Positions 1 to 8,496 of a DNA stretch of 15,810 nt are shown piece after piece. The position numbers and the translations under genes are program-made. The stretch is from positions 17,067 to 32,876 of the forward strand of contig NZ_DCAO01000098.1 of the NCBI RefSeq assembly GCF_002311515.1, in the 5' to 3' direction. Positions within the stretch are counted from its first letter, which is position 1. Each line of letters opens with the position of its first letter. The stretch is from Thalassospira sp. UBA1131 (GTDB lineage: Bacteria; Pseudomonadota; Alphaproteobacteria; Rhodospirillales; Thalassospiraceae). Under the pieces are notes generated by a model. It was not told where the DNA came from, did not search any database, and saw nothing but the letters and a program-made list of their open reading frames with translations.

Positions 1-1413
1 GCCTATGAGAGTCTTGAAGGTGAACGTTCGGGGATTGTGATTACCTTTGTCATGATCTTCGTTCTGATCTCCGTTGTGCTGCTTTTGGCGGCTGTGACGT
101 TGGGGCTTATGGTGGCAACCCGTTTGGTGCAGCCTGTGTCGCAGTTGATTACCGGTGCGGAACGCGTGCGCGACGGGGATTTGTCTTTCCGTGTGCCGCT
201 TGACGGGCAGGGGGATGAGCTTGAGGCGCTTAGCCGGGCGTTTAACCGGATGACGGCCCAGCTTGAAACCCAGCGCAATGAACTGATTGCGGCCAACCGG
301 CTGAATGATGAACGGCGGCGCTTTACCGAGGCCATCCTGGGTGGGGTTACCGCCGGCGTGATTGGCCTTGATCCGGCACGCAAGATTGATCTTCCAAATC
401 GCAGTGCATCGGATCTTCTTGGTGTTGATCTTGAGGATTACCTGGCACAGGAACTGACCGACGTTATTCCGGAGTTTCAGCCACTGTTTGACGATTTTTC
501 CCGCGACGGGGATCGCAGCAAGCCACGCCAGATCGAAATCCGGCGTGATGGTGTCAACCTGACACTGATGGCGCGTGTAACGGCGGAATGGGCCGATGAT
601 GGCACGGTGTTTGGCTATGTCGTGACCTTTGACGATGTCACCGAACTTCAGACCGCACAGCGCATGGCGGCCTGGGCTGATGTCGCGCGCCGTATCGCCC
701 ATGAAATTAAAAACCCGCTGACACCGATCCAGCTTTCAGCAGAACGTTTGAAGCGTCGCTATCTGAAGCAAATCACCGATGACCAGGAAGTATTTACGAC
801 CTGTACCGATACGATCATCCGACAGGTGTCCGATATCGGGCGGATGGTCGACGAGTTTTCCAGCTTTGCCCGCATGCCATCGCCAACCATGCGTTTGGAA
901 AACATCGGTGAGTTGGTTAAAAGTGCGGTCTTCCTGCAAAAACAGGCGCACAGCAATATCACTTATGATTTTGATCGTAGTGGCATCGAAGATCTGCAAA
1001 TTTCGTGTGATGCGCATCAGGTCAATCAATGCCTGACAAATACGCTTAAGAACGCGGCAGAGGCGATTGAAGGCCGTGAAAAGCCCGAAGAAGGTGAACT
1101 GCCACCTGGCAAGATCGAGATTTCAGTCGCGGTGTCGCCCGATAATCAACGTGTTTTTGTTGCTGTGTCGGATAACGGAAAAGGTCTTCCGGCAGAGCAT
1201 CGCGAACGCCTGACCGAGCCCTATGTCACCACCCGATCAAAGGGAACCGGTCTTGGATTGGCGATCGTAAAGAAAATCATGGAAGACCATGGTGGAGAGC
1301 TTATACTCTCCGACGGCGTTGAAAGCGGGGCTACGATTACGCTATCTTTCCCGAAGGTTGTAGAAGCCGAAATTGATAGTGTGGCTTCGGACGCACATTC
1401 CTCAGGCAATTGA
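1..1413 (+). CDS. ntrY: Nitrogen regulation sensor histidine kinase NtrY (5' partial)
   Basis: C-terminal part of a membrane-bound histidine kinase that phosphorylates NtrX; the N-terminal periplasmic sensor region lies off the left edge. The frame is open from base 1. The first visible residues lead into a hydrophobic segment (codons about 12-35, the last transmembrane helix), followed by a HAMP linker, a PAS domain (roughly nt 320-650), and the kinase core. The H-box reads RIAHEIKNPLTPIQ with the phospho-acceptor His codon at 700-702. The N-box (NQCLTNTLKNAAEAIE, from about nt 1024), the G1 box DNGKGLP and the G2 box GTGLGLAIVKK are all present, so the catalytic core is intact. The stop is at 1411-1413; ntrX follows after 47 nt on the same strand, which suggests one transcription unit. 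The proline-rich H-box and the ntrX neighbour separate NtrY from the soluble NtrB. Ligand and membrane topology of the missing part cannot be judged. Confidence 0.93.
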   Translation, partial: AYESLEGERSGIVITFVMIFVLISVVLLLAAVTLGLMVATRLVQPVSQLITGAERVRDGDLSFRVPLDGQGDELEALSRAFNRMTAQLETQRNELIAANRLNDERRRFTEAILGGVTAGVIGLDPARKIDLPNRSASDLLGVDLEDYLAQELTDVIPEFQPLFDDFSRDGDRSKPRQIEIRRDGVNLTLMARVTAEWADDGTVFGYVVTFDDVTELQTAQRMAAWADVARRIAHEIKNPLTPIQLSAERLKRRYLKQITDDQEVFTTCTDTIIRQVSDIGRMVDEFSSFARMPSPTMRLENIGELVKSAVFLQKQAHSNITYDFDRSGIEDLQISCDAHQVNQCLTNTLKNAAEAIEGREKPEEGELPPGKIEISVAVSPDNQRVFVAVSDNGKGLPAEHRERLTEPYVTTRSKGTGLGLAIVKKIMEDHGGELILSDGVESGATITLSFPKVVEAEIDSVASDAHSSGN

Positions 1414-1460
1414 TTTAGTTGTCAAAATCGAAACAAGAAAAAGATTGATTTGGTCACGAC

Positions 1461-2840
1461 ATGGCGCACGACATTCTTATTGTCGACGATGAAGAAGATA
1501 TCCGGGCTCTGATATCAGGCATCCTCGAGGACGAGGGGTATACAACCCGTCAGGCGGGATCAAGCCAGGGTGCGCTGTCGGAGGTTGCAGCACGCCGGCC
1601 GAGCCTTGTGGTGCTTGATATCTGGATGGATGAAAGCGATCACGATGGCATCGAGACGCTTAAGCTGATCAAGCGTGAGCACAGCGAAGTTCCGGTCGTG
1701 ATGATTTCCGGTCACGGAAATATTGAAACCGCGCTCGAGGCATCGCGCATCGGTGCCTATGACTTCATCGAAAAACCGTTCAATACTGACCGCCTGTTAA
1801 TGGTGGTCGAGCGCGCCATTGATGATGCGCGCCTGCGTCGTGAAAACCGTGAACTGACCTTGCGGGCTGGCGGTGATACCGAACTTGTTGGCAAATCATC
1901 GGTTTTGAACAACTTGCGCCAGTCGGCCGAACGGGTTGCCCGTACCGGCAGCCGCATTCTGATCCATGGCCCGGCCGGGTCGGGCAAGGAAGTTGTCGCG
2001 CGCCTGATCCATCAGAAATCCGCCCGTGCGGAAGCACCGTTTGTCGTGCTGAACTGTGCCAATATTTCGCCCGACACCATGGAAGAATCTCTGTTTGGGG
2101 CGGTTGCAACTTCGGATCGTGAGGCGCGCACAGGCGTGCTTGAGCTTGCCCATGGCGGGACCTTGTTGCTTGATGAAGTGGCCGATATGCCGCTTGAGAC
2201 CCAGGGCAAGATTGTCCGGGTTTTGCAGGATCAGACGTTTGAACGCGTTGGCGGATCGGTTCCGGTCAATGTTGATGTGCGTGTTATCGCAACGACCGCA
2301 CGCGACCTTGAACAACGCATCGCCGAGCAGAAATTCCGCCAGGACCTTTATTACCGGCTGAATGTTGTGCCGCTTGAAGTGCCATCCTTGCAGCAGCGTC
2401 GGGAAGATATTCCGATGTTGGCAGAAATGTTCCTTGATCGTTATGCCGATGCGACCGGTCTTCCGAAACGGAAACTCTCGCCCGAAGCAATGGCAACCCT
2501 GCATGCCTATGATTGGCCGGGCAATGTGCGCCAGCTGCGCAATGTCATCGAAAGATTGATGATCATGGCGCCCGATGATGACGACAAGGTTGATCTGATC
2601 AGTGGTAAAATGCTGCCATCAGAGCTGTTTTCTGACGTGCCGACGTCGCTAAGTTTTGACAAGACCAGTGAAATCATGGCATTGCCGCTCCGCGAAGCGC
2701 GGGAGATGTTTGAAAAAGAATATCTCCAGACACAGATCGACCGTTTTGGCGGAAATATCTCCAAAACGGCAAGCTTTGTCGGCATGGAACGCTCAGCCTT
2801 GCATCGCAAGCTGAAAAGCCTTGGTGTGAACGGGCAATAA
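1461..2840 (+). CDS. ntrX: Nitrogen assimilation response regulator NtrX
   Basis: 459-residue regulator with receiver, AAA+ and Fis-type helix-turn-helix domains. Receiver: acidic pair D9-D10, phospho-acceptor D53, S83, K105 (EKPF). AAA+ domain: Walker A GPAGSGKE (170-177), Walker B GGTLLLDE with D238-E239, arginine region FRQDLYYRLNV (292-302). DNA-binding domain: about 430-456 (GGNISKTASFVG and following). The stretch where sigma-54 activators carry the GAFTGA loop reads LFGAVATSDREARTG (211-225): GAFTGA is absent and the segment is about three residues shorter than in canonical NtrC. From memory this degeneracy is a feature of NtrX proteins, implying that it does not remodel sigma-54 holoenzyme in the usual way. 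NtrY/NtrX pairs are linked to nitrogen, redox and envelope control in alphaproteobacteria. No convincing Shine-Dalgarno precedes the ATG; the start is supported by the family N-terminus (ILIVDDEEDIR). Confidence 0.95.
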   Translation: MAHDILIVDDEEDIRALISGILEDEGYTTRQAGSSQGALSEVAARRPSLVVLDIWMDESDHDGIETLKLIKREHSEVPVVMISGHGNIETALEASRIGAYDFIEKPFNTDRLLMVVERAIDDARLRRENRELTLRAGGDTELVGKSSVLNNLRQSAERVARTGSRILIHGPAGSGKEVVARLIHQKSARAEAPFVVLNCANISPDTMEESLFGAVATSDREARTGVLELAHGGTLLLDEVADMPLETQGKIVRVLQDQTFERVGGSVPVNVDVRVIATTARDLEQRIAEQKFRQDLYYRLNVVPLEVPSLQQRREDIPMLAEMFLDRYADATGLPKRKLSPEAMATLHAYDWPGNVRQLRNVIERLMIMAPDDDDKVDLISGKMLPSELFSDVPTSLSFDKTSEIMALPLREAREMFEKEYLQTQIDRFGGNISKTASFVGMERSALHRKLKSLGVNGQ

Positions 2841-2882
2841 GCCCAAACTCATCATGGACTGTTGTGAACGGGAGAATTCGAA

Positions 2883-4262
2883 ATGAAGGTCATCATTTGC
2901 GGCGCCGGGCAGGTGGGGTTCCACATTGCCAAATATTTGGCTGCGGAAAACAATGATGTAACCGTGATCGACCAGTCCGAAGAACTGGTACGCAAGATTT
3001 CCGACACGCTTGAGGTCAAGGGCATCATTGGTTTTGGCTCGCACCCCGATGTGTTGCAACAGGCCGGTGCCGAAGAGGCCGACATGCTGATCGCCGTGAC
3101 CTTTGCCGACGAAGTCAATATGACAGCCTGTCAGGTGGCGCATTCGCTGTTTAACGTGCCAACCAAAATTGCCCGTATCCGCAGCCAGACTTATCTGCAG
3201 CCCGAATGGGCCAGCCTGTTTGGCCGTGAAAAGCTTCCAATTGATGTGGTGATTTCGCCCGAGATGGAAGTCGCGCGGGCAGTTGCACGGCGCCTTCAGG
3301 CACCCGGTGCGTTCGACATGATCCCGTTTGCCGATGACAAGGTCAAAATCCTTGGCATCCGGTGTAGCGATGATTGCCCGGTGATCAATACGCCGTTGCG
3401 TCAGCTTCATCAGCTTTTCCCGGATCTCAACATCTCGATCCTTGGCATGATCCGCGGTGACAAGGCGGTCTATCCCAAGGGCGACGATCAAATGCTGGCG
3501 GGCGACCTTGTGTATCTTGCCGTATCGAGCGATCAGGTGGATCGCGCAATGTCGGCCTTTGGTCACGAAGACCCCGAAGCACGCCGTATTGTAATTTTTG
3601 GTGGCGGGAACATCGCATTGTTCCTGGCCGAAGAAATCAACAAGAACTTCCCGGGCGTTACCACCCGACTGGTCGAAGCCGATCCGGAACGCGCGCGCTA
3701 TGTCGCGCAGAAACTGCCAAAGAAAAGCGTTGTTCTGCGCGGGGACGTTCTTGATCCTGAACTGCTTGAAGAAGCCAATGTCGGCAATGCCGAGGCAGTT
3801 GTTGCACTGACCAATGATGATGAAACCAACATTCTGGCATCACTTCTGGCCAAGCGGTATGGCTGCCCGCGTGCTCTGACGCTGATTAACAAAAGCACCT
3901 ATAACTCGCTGGTTTCCGAACTTGGCGTGGATGTGGTGATCAGCCCGCGTATGACGACAGTGTCGACCATCCTGCATCATGTCCGCCGCGGTCGTATTCG
4001 TGCCGTGCACAGCCTGTCAGAGGGCTTTGGCGAGGTTCTTGAGGCAGAAGCCCTTGAAACTGCACCAATCGTTGGCAAGGCGATCAAGGATATCGCGATG
4101 CCGGCAAGCGTGGTCTTTGGGGCCATTTTGCGCGATGGCGAAGTTGTGATGCCGCGCGCCGCCACCGTGATCGAGGCCAACGACCGGATCGTGGTGTTTG
4201 CCGGGTCGGAACAGATCAAGAAGGTCGAAAAGATGTTCGCTGTTCGTCTGGAATACTTCTGA
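2883..4262 (+). CDS. trkA: Trk system potassium uptake regulatory protein TrkA
   Basis: 459-residue cytoplasmic NAD(H)-binding subunit that gates the TrkH/TrkG potassium channel. It has the usual doubled architecture: RCK-N 1 with glycine motif CGAGQVG (G7, G9, G12) and the acidic strand-end D30; RCK-C 1 about 140-225; RCK-N 2 with FGGGNIA (G240, G242) and acidic E265-D267 region; RCK-C 2 about 375-455. The length is the normal full length. GGGAGA sits about 8 nt before the ATG and supports this start. It follows ntrX after 42 nt, an arrangement repeated in many Rhodospirillales. The channel subunit TrkH is not in the window. Potassium uptake is the first response to osmotic upshift, and ectoine, encoded further right, is the second, so both stages of osmoadaptation are represented, though in separate transcription units. 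Confidence 0.95.
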   Translation: MKVIICGAGQVGFHIAKYLAAENNDVTVIDQSEELVRKISDTLEVKGIIGFGSHPDVLQQAGAEEADMLIAVTFADEVNMTACQVAHSLFNVPTKIARIRSQTYLQPEWASLFGREKLPIDVVISPEMEVARAVARRLQAPGAFDMIPFADDKVKILGIRCSDDCPVINTPLRQLHQLFPDLNISILGMIRGDKAVYPKGDDQMLAGDLVYLAVSSDQVDRAMSAFGHEDPEARRIVIFGGGNIALFLAEEINKNFPGVTTRLVEADPERARYVAQKLPKKSVVLRGDVLDPELLEEANVGNAEAVVALTNDDETNILASLLAKRYGCPRALTLINKSTYNSLVSELGVDVVISPRMTTVSTILHHVRRGRIRAVHSLSEGFGEVLEAEALETAPIVGKAIKDIAMPASVVFGAILRDGEVVMPRAATVIEANDRIVVFAGSEQIKKVEKMFAVRLEYF

Positions 4263-4325
4263 TAAATCAAATCGTTGCTGTAATCCTCACACAATATATT
4301 CCCGATCTTGCCACCGGAAGTTCAA

Positions 4326-5012
4326 ATGTCTGATCAATTGCCCCATCCGCCAAAGGCCGTCATTTTTGACTGGGATAACACCCTTGTCGATAGCTGGGGG
4401 ACGATCCAGACAGCGCTTAACATGACATTTGACGACTTTGGGCTTGAGACATGGACGCTTGAACAAACCAAGCAGCGTGTCGCGCGCTCGATGCGTGACA
4501 GTTTTCCGATCTTGTTTGGTGAAGATCGCTGGGAGCAGGCCAAAGACAGCTTTTATGGTCATTTCCAGTCTATTCATCTTGAAACCCTGATGCCACTGGC
4601 CGGGGCGCATGATCTGTTATGTGCACTGCGTGATAATGGCACCTATATCGGGGTGGTCAGTAACAAGAACGGCGATTTCTTGCGCAAGGAAGCCGATCAC
4701 CTTGGGTGGACACCATTTTTTGGCAAGATTGTCGGTGCAACCGATGCCGCCAAGGACAAACCGGCACCCGACCCGGTGCATATGGCAATGGGCGACTCTT
4801 CGGCGCCGCAATATGAGAATCTGTGGTTTGTTGGCGACAGCGTGGTCGATATTCAGTGCGCGCGCAACGTCGGGGCGACTGCAATTCTGATTGGCGATGA
4901 AATTACCGGTCACAATGACACGCAGAATTCCGCGACTCTTAGCCCTGATTGGCATTTCGCTGATTGCGGGGCGCTTGTAGGGGTTGTAAAAGGCTTCTCG
5001 AAAGTCTTATAG
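4326..5012 (+). CDS. HAD-superfamily phosphatase, phosphoglycolate-phosphatase-like
   Basis: 228-residue cytoplasmic hydrolase of the haloacid dehalogenase superfamily, subfamily I with a helical cap. Motif I is FDWDNT (nucleophile D15 and acid/base D17), motif II is VVSNKNG (S112), the motif III lysine is in AKDKPAPDP (K145), and motif IV is VGDSVVD (D171 and D175). All catalytic positions are kept. The protein resembles phosphoglycolate phosphatase (Gph) and pyrophosphatase PpaX types, but the substrate cannot be read from sequence. I chose the ATG at 4326 because GGAAG lies 5 nt upstream (4316-4320); a TTG at 4308 in the same frame would overlap that site. It sits between trkA (63 nt gap) and hfq (121 nt gap) and is not a usual partner of either. 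Confidence 0.85.
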   Translation: MSDQLPHPPKAVIFDWDNTLVDSWGTIQTALNMTFDDFGLETWTLEQTKQRVARSMRDSFPILFGEDRWEQAKDSFYGHFQSIHLETLMPLAGAHDLLCALRDNGTYIGVVSNKNGDFLRKEADHLGWTPFFGKIVGATDAAKDKPAPDPVHMAMGDSSAPQYENLWFVGDSVVDIQCARNVGATAILIGDEITGHNDTQNSATLSPDWHFADCGALVGVVKGFSKVL

Positions 5013-5133
5013 TTCATAGAGGTCATTAAAAATGGGGCCGGAATCGTGACAGACCTTTAAGTCGACGGTTCCACATTTTCCTTGACCGCCCGAAACCAAA
5101 AAAACGCTCATAAAAGAAGGCTAGGTCTAACCG

Positions 5134-5391
5134 ATGGCGGAAAAATCACAGAATGTTCAGGACGTCTTCCTGAATTATTGCCGTAAAAACAAAACGCCGG
5201 TTACCGTGTTTCTGGTCAACGGAGTCAAATTGCAGGGCATTATCACCTGGTTTGACAATTTCTCTGTTTTGCTGCGGCGCGATGCTCATACCCAGCTCGT
5301 ATACAAACATGCGATTTCGACGGTAATGCCGACGACGCCGATCAAACTGTTTGATCCGAGCCAGCCTGCGACGGAAGAAGAAAATAGCTGA
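5134..5391 (+). CDS. hfq: RNA chaperone Hfq
   Basis: 85-residue Sm-like protein that forms a hexameric ring and pairs small RNAs with mRNAs. The start MAEKSQNVQDVFLN, the Sm1 core (about residues 24-45, including VNGVKLQG and FDNFSVLL) and the Sm2 motif YKHAISTV (58-65) match the family closely; the KH pair at 59-60 is part of the proximal RNA-binding site. The C-terminal tail after about residue 72 is short and acidic, as is usual in alphaproteobacteria compared with the long tail in enterobacteria. AGAAGG (5115-5120) and TAGGT (5122-5126) precede the ATG. hflX begins inside the 3' end of this gene, the classical hfq-hflX pairing. A 121-nt gap upstream could hold an independent promoter, but I found no convincing -35/-10 pair. 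Confidence 0.97.
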   Translation: MAEKSQNVQDVFLNYCRKNKTPVTVFLVNGVKLQGIITWFDNFSVLLRRDAHTQLVYKHAISTVMPTTPIKLFDPSQPATEEENS

Positions 5392-6730
5392 AGAATCTCT
5401 GACTTCGGGGGGCGGCGATACGCCAGAAGCTCCCCGGGTCCTAGTTTTCCACCCGGAACTAAAACGCGCAGACCAGACCGGTGCTTGGCGCGACGCATCG
5501 TCGCGTCTCGAAGAAGCGGTCAGTCTTACGGGTGCACTTGATTTTGAAGTGGTGGGCGCGGAAATTGTGCCCATCGCGAAATTGCGGCCTTCAACCCTGT
5601 TTGGCAAAGGCGTTACCGAACGTCTTGGTCTGCAGATCAAGGCCATCGAGGCCGACATTGTCATGATCAACGGCCAGCTTTCCCCGATCCAGCAACGTAA
5701 CCTGGAACGCGAATGGAAATGCAAGGTCATTGACCGGACCGGCCTGATCCTTGAAATCTTTGCTGATCGCGCGCGGACGCGTGAAGGTCGTTTGCAGGTT
5801 CAACTGGCACTGCTGAGCTATCAGCGGTCGCGCCTTGTTCGGACCTGGACGCACCTTGAACGTCAACGTGGTGGGCGTGGCTTCCTTGCCGGTCCTGGTG
5901 AACGTCAGATCGAGATCGACCGTCGTTTGATCGGTGACAAGCTTGCCAAGCTCCGTCGTGAGCTTGAGGAAGTCAAACGGACCCGTGAACTTCATCGCGA
6001 AGCACGCCGTCGTGTGCCATATCCGATTGTGGCGCTTGTCGGTTACACCAACGCCGGTAAATCGACGTTGTTTAACCAGCTGACTGTGGCCGAGGTCTTT
6101 GCCGAAGACATGCTGTTTGCGACGCTTGATCCGACCATGCGTGGTTTGATCCTGCCAAGTGGTCGCAAGGTTATTCTGTCCGATACCGTGGGCTTTGTGT
6201 CCGATCTGCCGCACGATCTTGTGGCGGCGTTCCGTGCAACGCTCGAAGAAGTTCTTGAAGCCGACCTGATTGTTCATGTCCGCGATGCGGCTTCACCGGA
6301 AACCGAAGAGCAAAAACTTGATGTGCTTGAAGTTCTTAAGGAGCTTGGGCTTCAGAAGGCGATTGACGGTGAAGAACTTGTCGAGGCGCTGAACAAGATT
6401 GATCAGCTCAAAGGCGAAGAACTGCAAGCCGTTTCAGAATATTCTGCGCGCCATGACAACACGATCGCGATTTCAGCCATCAAAGGCACCAATTGCGATG
6501 CATTGCTTGGCCTGATTGAAGACCGGCTGACCGAAGATATGCCGGTGTTCGAGCTTTGTGTGCCGTATTCGGACGGTAAATCATTGGCGCGGCTTTATGA
6601 GCAGGGCGAGGTCTTGAAGCGTAACGAAGGTGCCGACGGCATTTCGGTTCAGGTGCGTGTCGATACGACCCGCGTTGGCCGTTTCGAAGACTGGTGTGCC
6701 AAGGCCGGGCTCGATATTCATCTGGTTTGA
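5351..6730 (+). CDS. hflX: Ribosome-associated GTPase HflX
   Basis: GTPase that binds the 50S subunit and splits stalled or stressed 70S ribosomes. With the TTG start at 5351 the product has 459 residues. The N-terminal HflX domain covers about 30-215 and includes the glycine-rich GRGFLAGPGE loop (176-184 region). The GTPase domain has G1 GYTNAGKS (231-238), G2 DPTMRG (260-265), G3 DTVG (278-281), G4 NKID (348-351) and G5 SAIKG (375-379). The start is uncertain: there is no in-frame ATG before about 5663, which would remove a third of the N domain, and the reading frame is plainly conserved from about residue 29 (RVLVFHPE). TTG at 5351, or a rarer CTG at 5366 or 5399, must be used. With 5351 the gene overlaps hfq by 41 nt in another frame, consistent with translational coupling. 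Confidence 0.93.
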   Translation: MIRASLRRKKKIAEESLTSGGGDTPEAPRVLVFHPELKRADQTGAWRDASSRLEEAVSLTGALDFEVVGAEIVPIAKLRPSTLFGKGVTERLGLQIKAIEADIVMINGQLSPIQQRNLEREWKCKVIDRTGLILEIFADRARTREGRLQVQLALLSYQRSRLVRTWTHLERQRGGRGFLAGPGERQIEIDRRLIGDKLAKLRRELEEVKRTRELHREARRRVPYPIVALVGYTNAGKSTLFNQLTVAEVFAEDMLFATLDPTMRGLILPSGRKVILSDTVGFVSDLPHDLVAAFRATLEEVLEADLIVHVRDAASPETEEQKLDVLEVLKELGLQKAIDGEELVEALNKIDQLKGEELQAVSEYSARHDNTIAISAIKGTNCDALLGLIEDRLTEDMPVFELCVPYSDGKSLARLYEQGEVLKRNEGADGISVQVRVDTTRVGRFEDWCAKAGLDIHLV

Positions 6731-6731
6731 T

Positions 6732-6739
6732 AGGGAGAG
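6732..6739 (+). promoter_or_regulatory. Shine-Dalgarno fixing the phosphatase start
   Basis: AGGGAGAG lies just after the hflX stop codon and 5 nt before the GTG at 6745. It decides for that GTG over an upstream in-frame GTG at 6694, which would lie inside hflX, and over the ATG at 6763. Confidence 0.75.
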
Positions 6740-6744
6740 AGCGC

Positions 6745-7569
6745 GTGGCGATTAAAGTCGATATGGATAAAGTGACCGAAATCATTCGGGAAGTATCGGC
6801 TGCTGAGATTGCCCCGCGTTTTGGCCAGCTGGACGATGCAGATATCGATACCAAGACCCATGCAATGGATCTGGTGACGATTGCCGATACTGAAGCCGAA
6901 CGCGTTCTGACCCGGCGACTGACCGATCTTTTGCCGGGCAGCCGCGCACTTGGCGAAGAAGCCGCCCACGAAGACCCGACTTTACAGCAACGGATCTTTG
7001 CCGGCGATGATCCGTTCTGGATCATTGATCCGGTTGATGGTACCAAGAACTTCGCCCATCACAAACAACCATTTCGTTGCATGGTCGGCCTTTATTCTGG
7101 TGGTGAAACCGTGGCTGCCTGGATTGTTGATCCGATTGAAGGGGCGGCAACCGTTGCAGAATTGGGGTCGGGGACGCGTTACAAGGATCAGCTGGTTTCG
7201 GTGCGTTCCAACATCACCAAGGCGTCTGATGCCAAAGGTTTTCTGATTTCATACGCCCGGGACCGCATCCGCAAGCATTATGGCCATCTCGATTTCTTTG
7301 CCGATGTTGCGCATTATTCCTGCTGTGGTGCCGAGTATGAGGAAACAGCGCGTGGTGGGTTTGATTTCTGTGCCTATCGGACACTTAAACCATGGGATCA
7401 TGCCCCCGGCACATTGCTGGTGCGTGAGTCTGGTGGTTATGCGCGCTATATCACCGCCGACAAGAATAATGAGTATAACGCCAATGCGACGGCGGCCGGG
7501 CTTTTGTGCGCCAGCTCCGAGGAGCTGTGGGCAGAAATCAATGAAATTCTGATGCCGCTCTTTACCTGA
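6745..7569 (+). CDS. Inositol monophosphatase family phosphatase
   Basis: 274-residue Mg2+/Li+-type phosphatase of the inositol monophosphatase fold. The metal-binding signature is complete: GEE at 70-72, DPVDGTKNF at 95-103 (D95, D98, T100) and PWDHAPG with W217-D218. The family includes inositol-1-phosphatase, histidinol-phosphatase HisN, 3'(2'),5'-bisphosphate nucleotidase CysQ and fructose-1,6-bisphosphatase members; the residues visible here do not discriminate among them. HisN is a fair guess for alphaproteobacteria that lack other histidinol phosphatases, but that is inference. The GTG start is supported by a strong Shine-Dalgarno at 6732-6739. The 14-nt spacing from hflX suggests co-transcription with hfq-hflX. 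The stop lies 6 nt from the stop of the convergent mazG. Confidence 0.88.
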   Translation: MAIKVDMDKVTEIIREVSAAEIAPRFGQLDDADIDTKTHAMDLVTIADTEAERVLTRRLTDLLPGSRALGEEAAHEDPTLQQRIFAGDDPFWIIDPVDGTKNFAHHKQPFRCMVGLYSGGETVAAWIVDPIEGAATVAELGSGTRYKDQLVSVRSNITKASDAKGFLISYARDRIRKHYGHLDFFADVAHYSCCGAEYEETARGGFDFCAYRTLKPWDHAPGTLLVRESGGYARYITADKNNEYNANATAAGLLCASSEELWAEINEILMPLFT

Positions 7570-7575
7570 GCGTGA

Positions 7576-8400
7576 TCAGACCTGACCGCGTTCGGTCTTT
7601 TTCGCCAGGTTCCAGAGACTATCCATTTCAGCCAAGTCTGAGTCCGCGGCCGTGCGGCCGTCGCGTGCCAGTTCGTCTTCGATGAAGTGGAAGCGTTTGG
7701 TGAACTTGTGGTTTGCGCCGCGAAGCGCCACTTCGGGGTCAACGCCGATCTTGCGCGCCAGATTGGCCATCACAAACAACATATCGCCAAGTTCATCCTG
7801 CAAACGGGCCGGATCCGGGTTTTCGGTCATCTCGGCTTTGAGTTCGTCGATTTCTTCGTGAAGTTTGTCAAAGACTTCATCGGTGCTGGGCCAGTCGAAC
7901 CCGACACGCGCGGCGCGTTTGGTGAGTTTTTCTGCACGCATTAACGCGGGCAGGGCGCTTGCGACCCCATCAAGGGCGCTGTGGCGTTCGTGGCCTTTGT
8001 CTTCGGCCTTCCGGGCGCGTTCAGCCGCCTTGATCTTTTCCCAAGTCTGATTGACGCCATCGGTCGTCGTGGCATCCCCGTCGCCAAATACATGCGGATG
8101 GCGGCTGATCATTTTTGAAACGATGCTGTTGGCGACGTCTTCGAACTCGAAATGACCGGCTTCCTTCGCCATCTGGGCATGGAACACCACCTGCAACAGC
8201 AAATCACCCAACTCGTTGCAAAGTTCTGGCATGTCATTGTCGGCAATCGCATCAGCCACTTCGTAGGCTTCTTCGATGGTGTAGGGGGCAATGGTGGAGA
8301 AATCCTGTTCGAGATCCCACGGGCAGCCACCATCGGGATTGCGCAGCTTTGCCATGACGTCGAGGAGTTCATTGATGGCTTTGCTGTTATGCGTGGTCAT
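7576..8400 (-). CDS. mazG: Nucleoside triphosphate pyrophosphohydrolase MazG
   Basis: 274-residue all-alpha enzyme that hydrolyses NTPs and dNTPs to monophosphate and pyrophosphate, a housecleaning and stress-modulating role. Two MazG repeats are visible. The N-terminal one has the CPWD motif (26-29), EEAYE (43-47) and NELGDLLLQ (62-70), giving the ExxE...ExxD metal site; the second, about 175-240, has HEEIDEL and DELGDMLF. This is the full two-domain form of E. coli type. The ATG is supported by ACGGGA on the minus strand about 9 nt upstream. The gene is transcribed toward the phosphatase at 6745-7569 and has its own orientation relative to the ect operon terminator, which lies 97 nt upstream of its start. 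It shows no toxin-antitoxin partner. Confidence 0.94.
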   Translation of the reverse strand: MTTHNSKAINELLDVMAKLRNPDGGCPWDLEQDFSTIAPYTIEEAYEVADAIADNDMPELCNELGDLLLQVVFHAQMAKEAGHFEFEDVANSIVSKMISRHPHVFGDGDATTTDGVNQTWEKIKAAERARKAEDKGHERHSALDGVASALPALMRAEKLTKRAARVGFDWPSTDEVFDKLHEEIDELKAEMTENPDPARLQDELGDMLFVMANLARKIGVDPEVALRGANHKFTKRFHFIEDELARDGRTAADSDLAEMDSLWNLAKKTERGQV

Positions 8401-8496
8401 GGTCGATGTCCCGTCTGTTTTGCTGGTGTGCCCCGTTTATCCTTTAAGTCCTATCGCGCTGCATCAAAACTGACAAGCATATGATCAAGGCAAAAC

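Noticed and set aside
1896..2504. Minus-strand open frame of 202 codons within ntrX
   Set aside because: Antisense to the conserved AAA+ domain and without features of a real protein.
2793..3566. Minus-strand open frame of 257 codons across the ntrX end and trkA
   Set aside because: Antisense shadow rich in His and Arg with no domain; trkA is unambiguous on the plus strand.
5082..5113. TTGACC ... TCATAA as an hfq promoter
   Set aside because: The spacing is 20 nt and the hexamer at the correct 17-nt distance (CGCTCA) is poor; not convincing.
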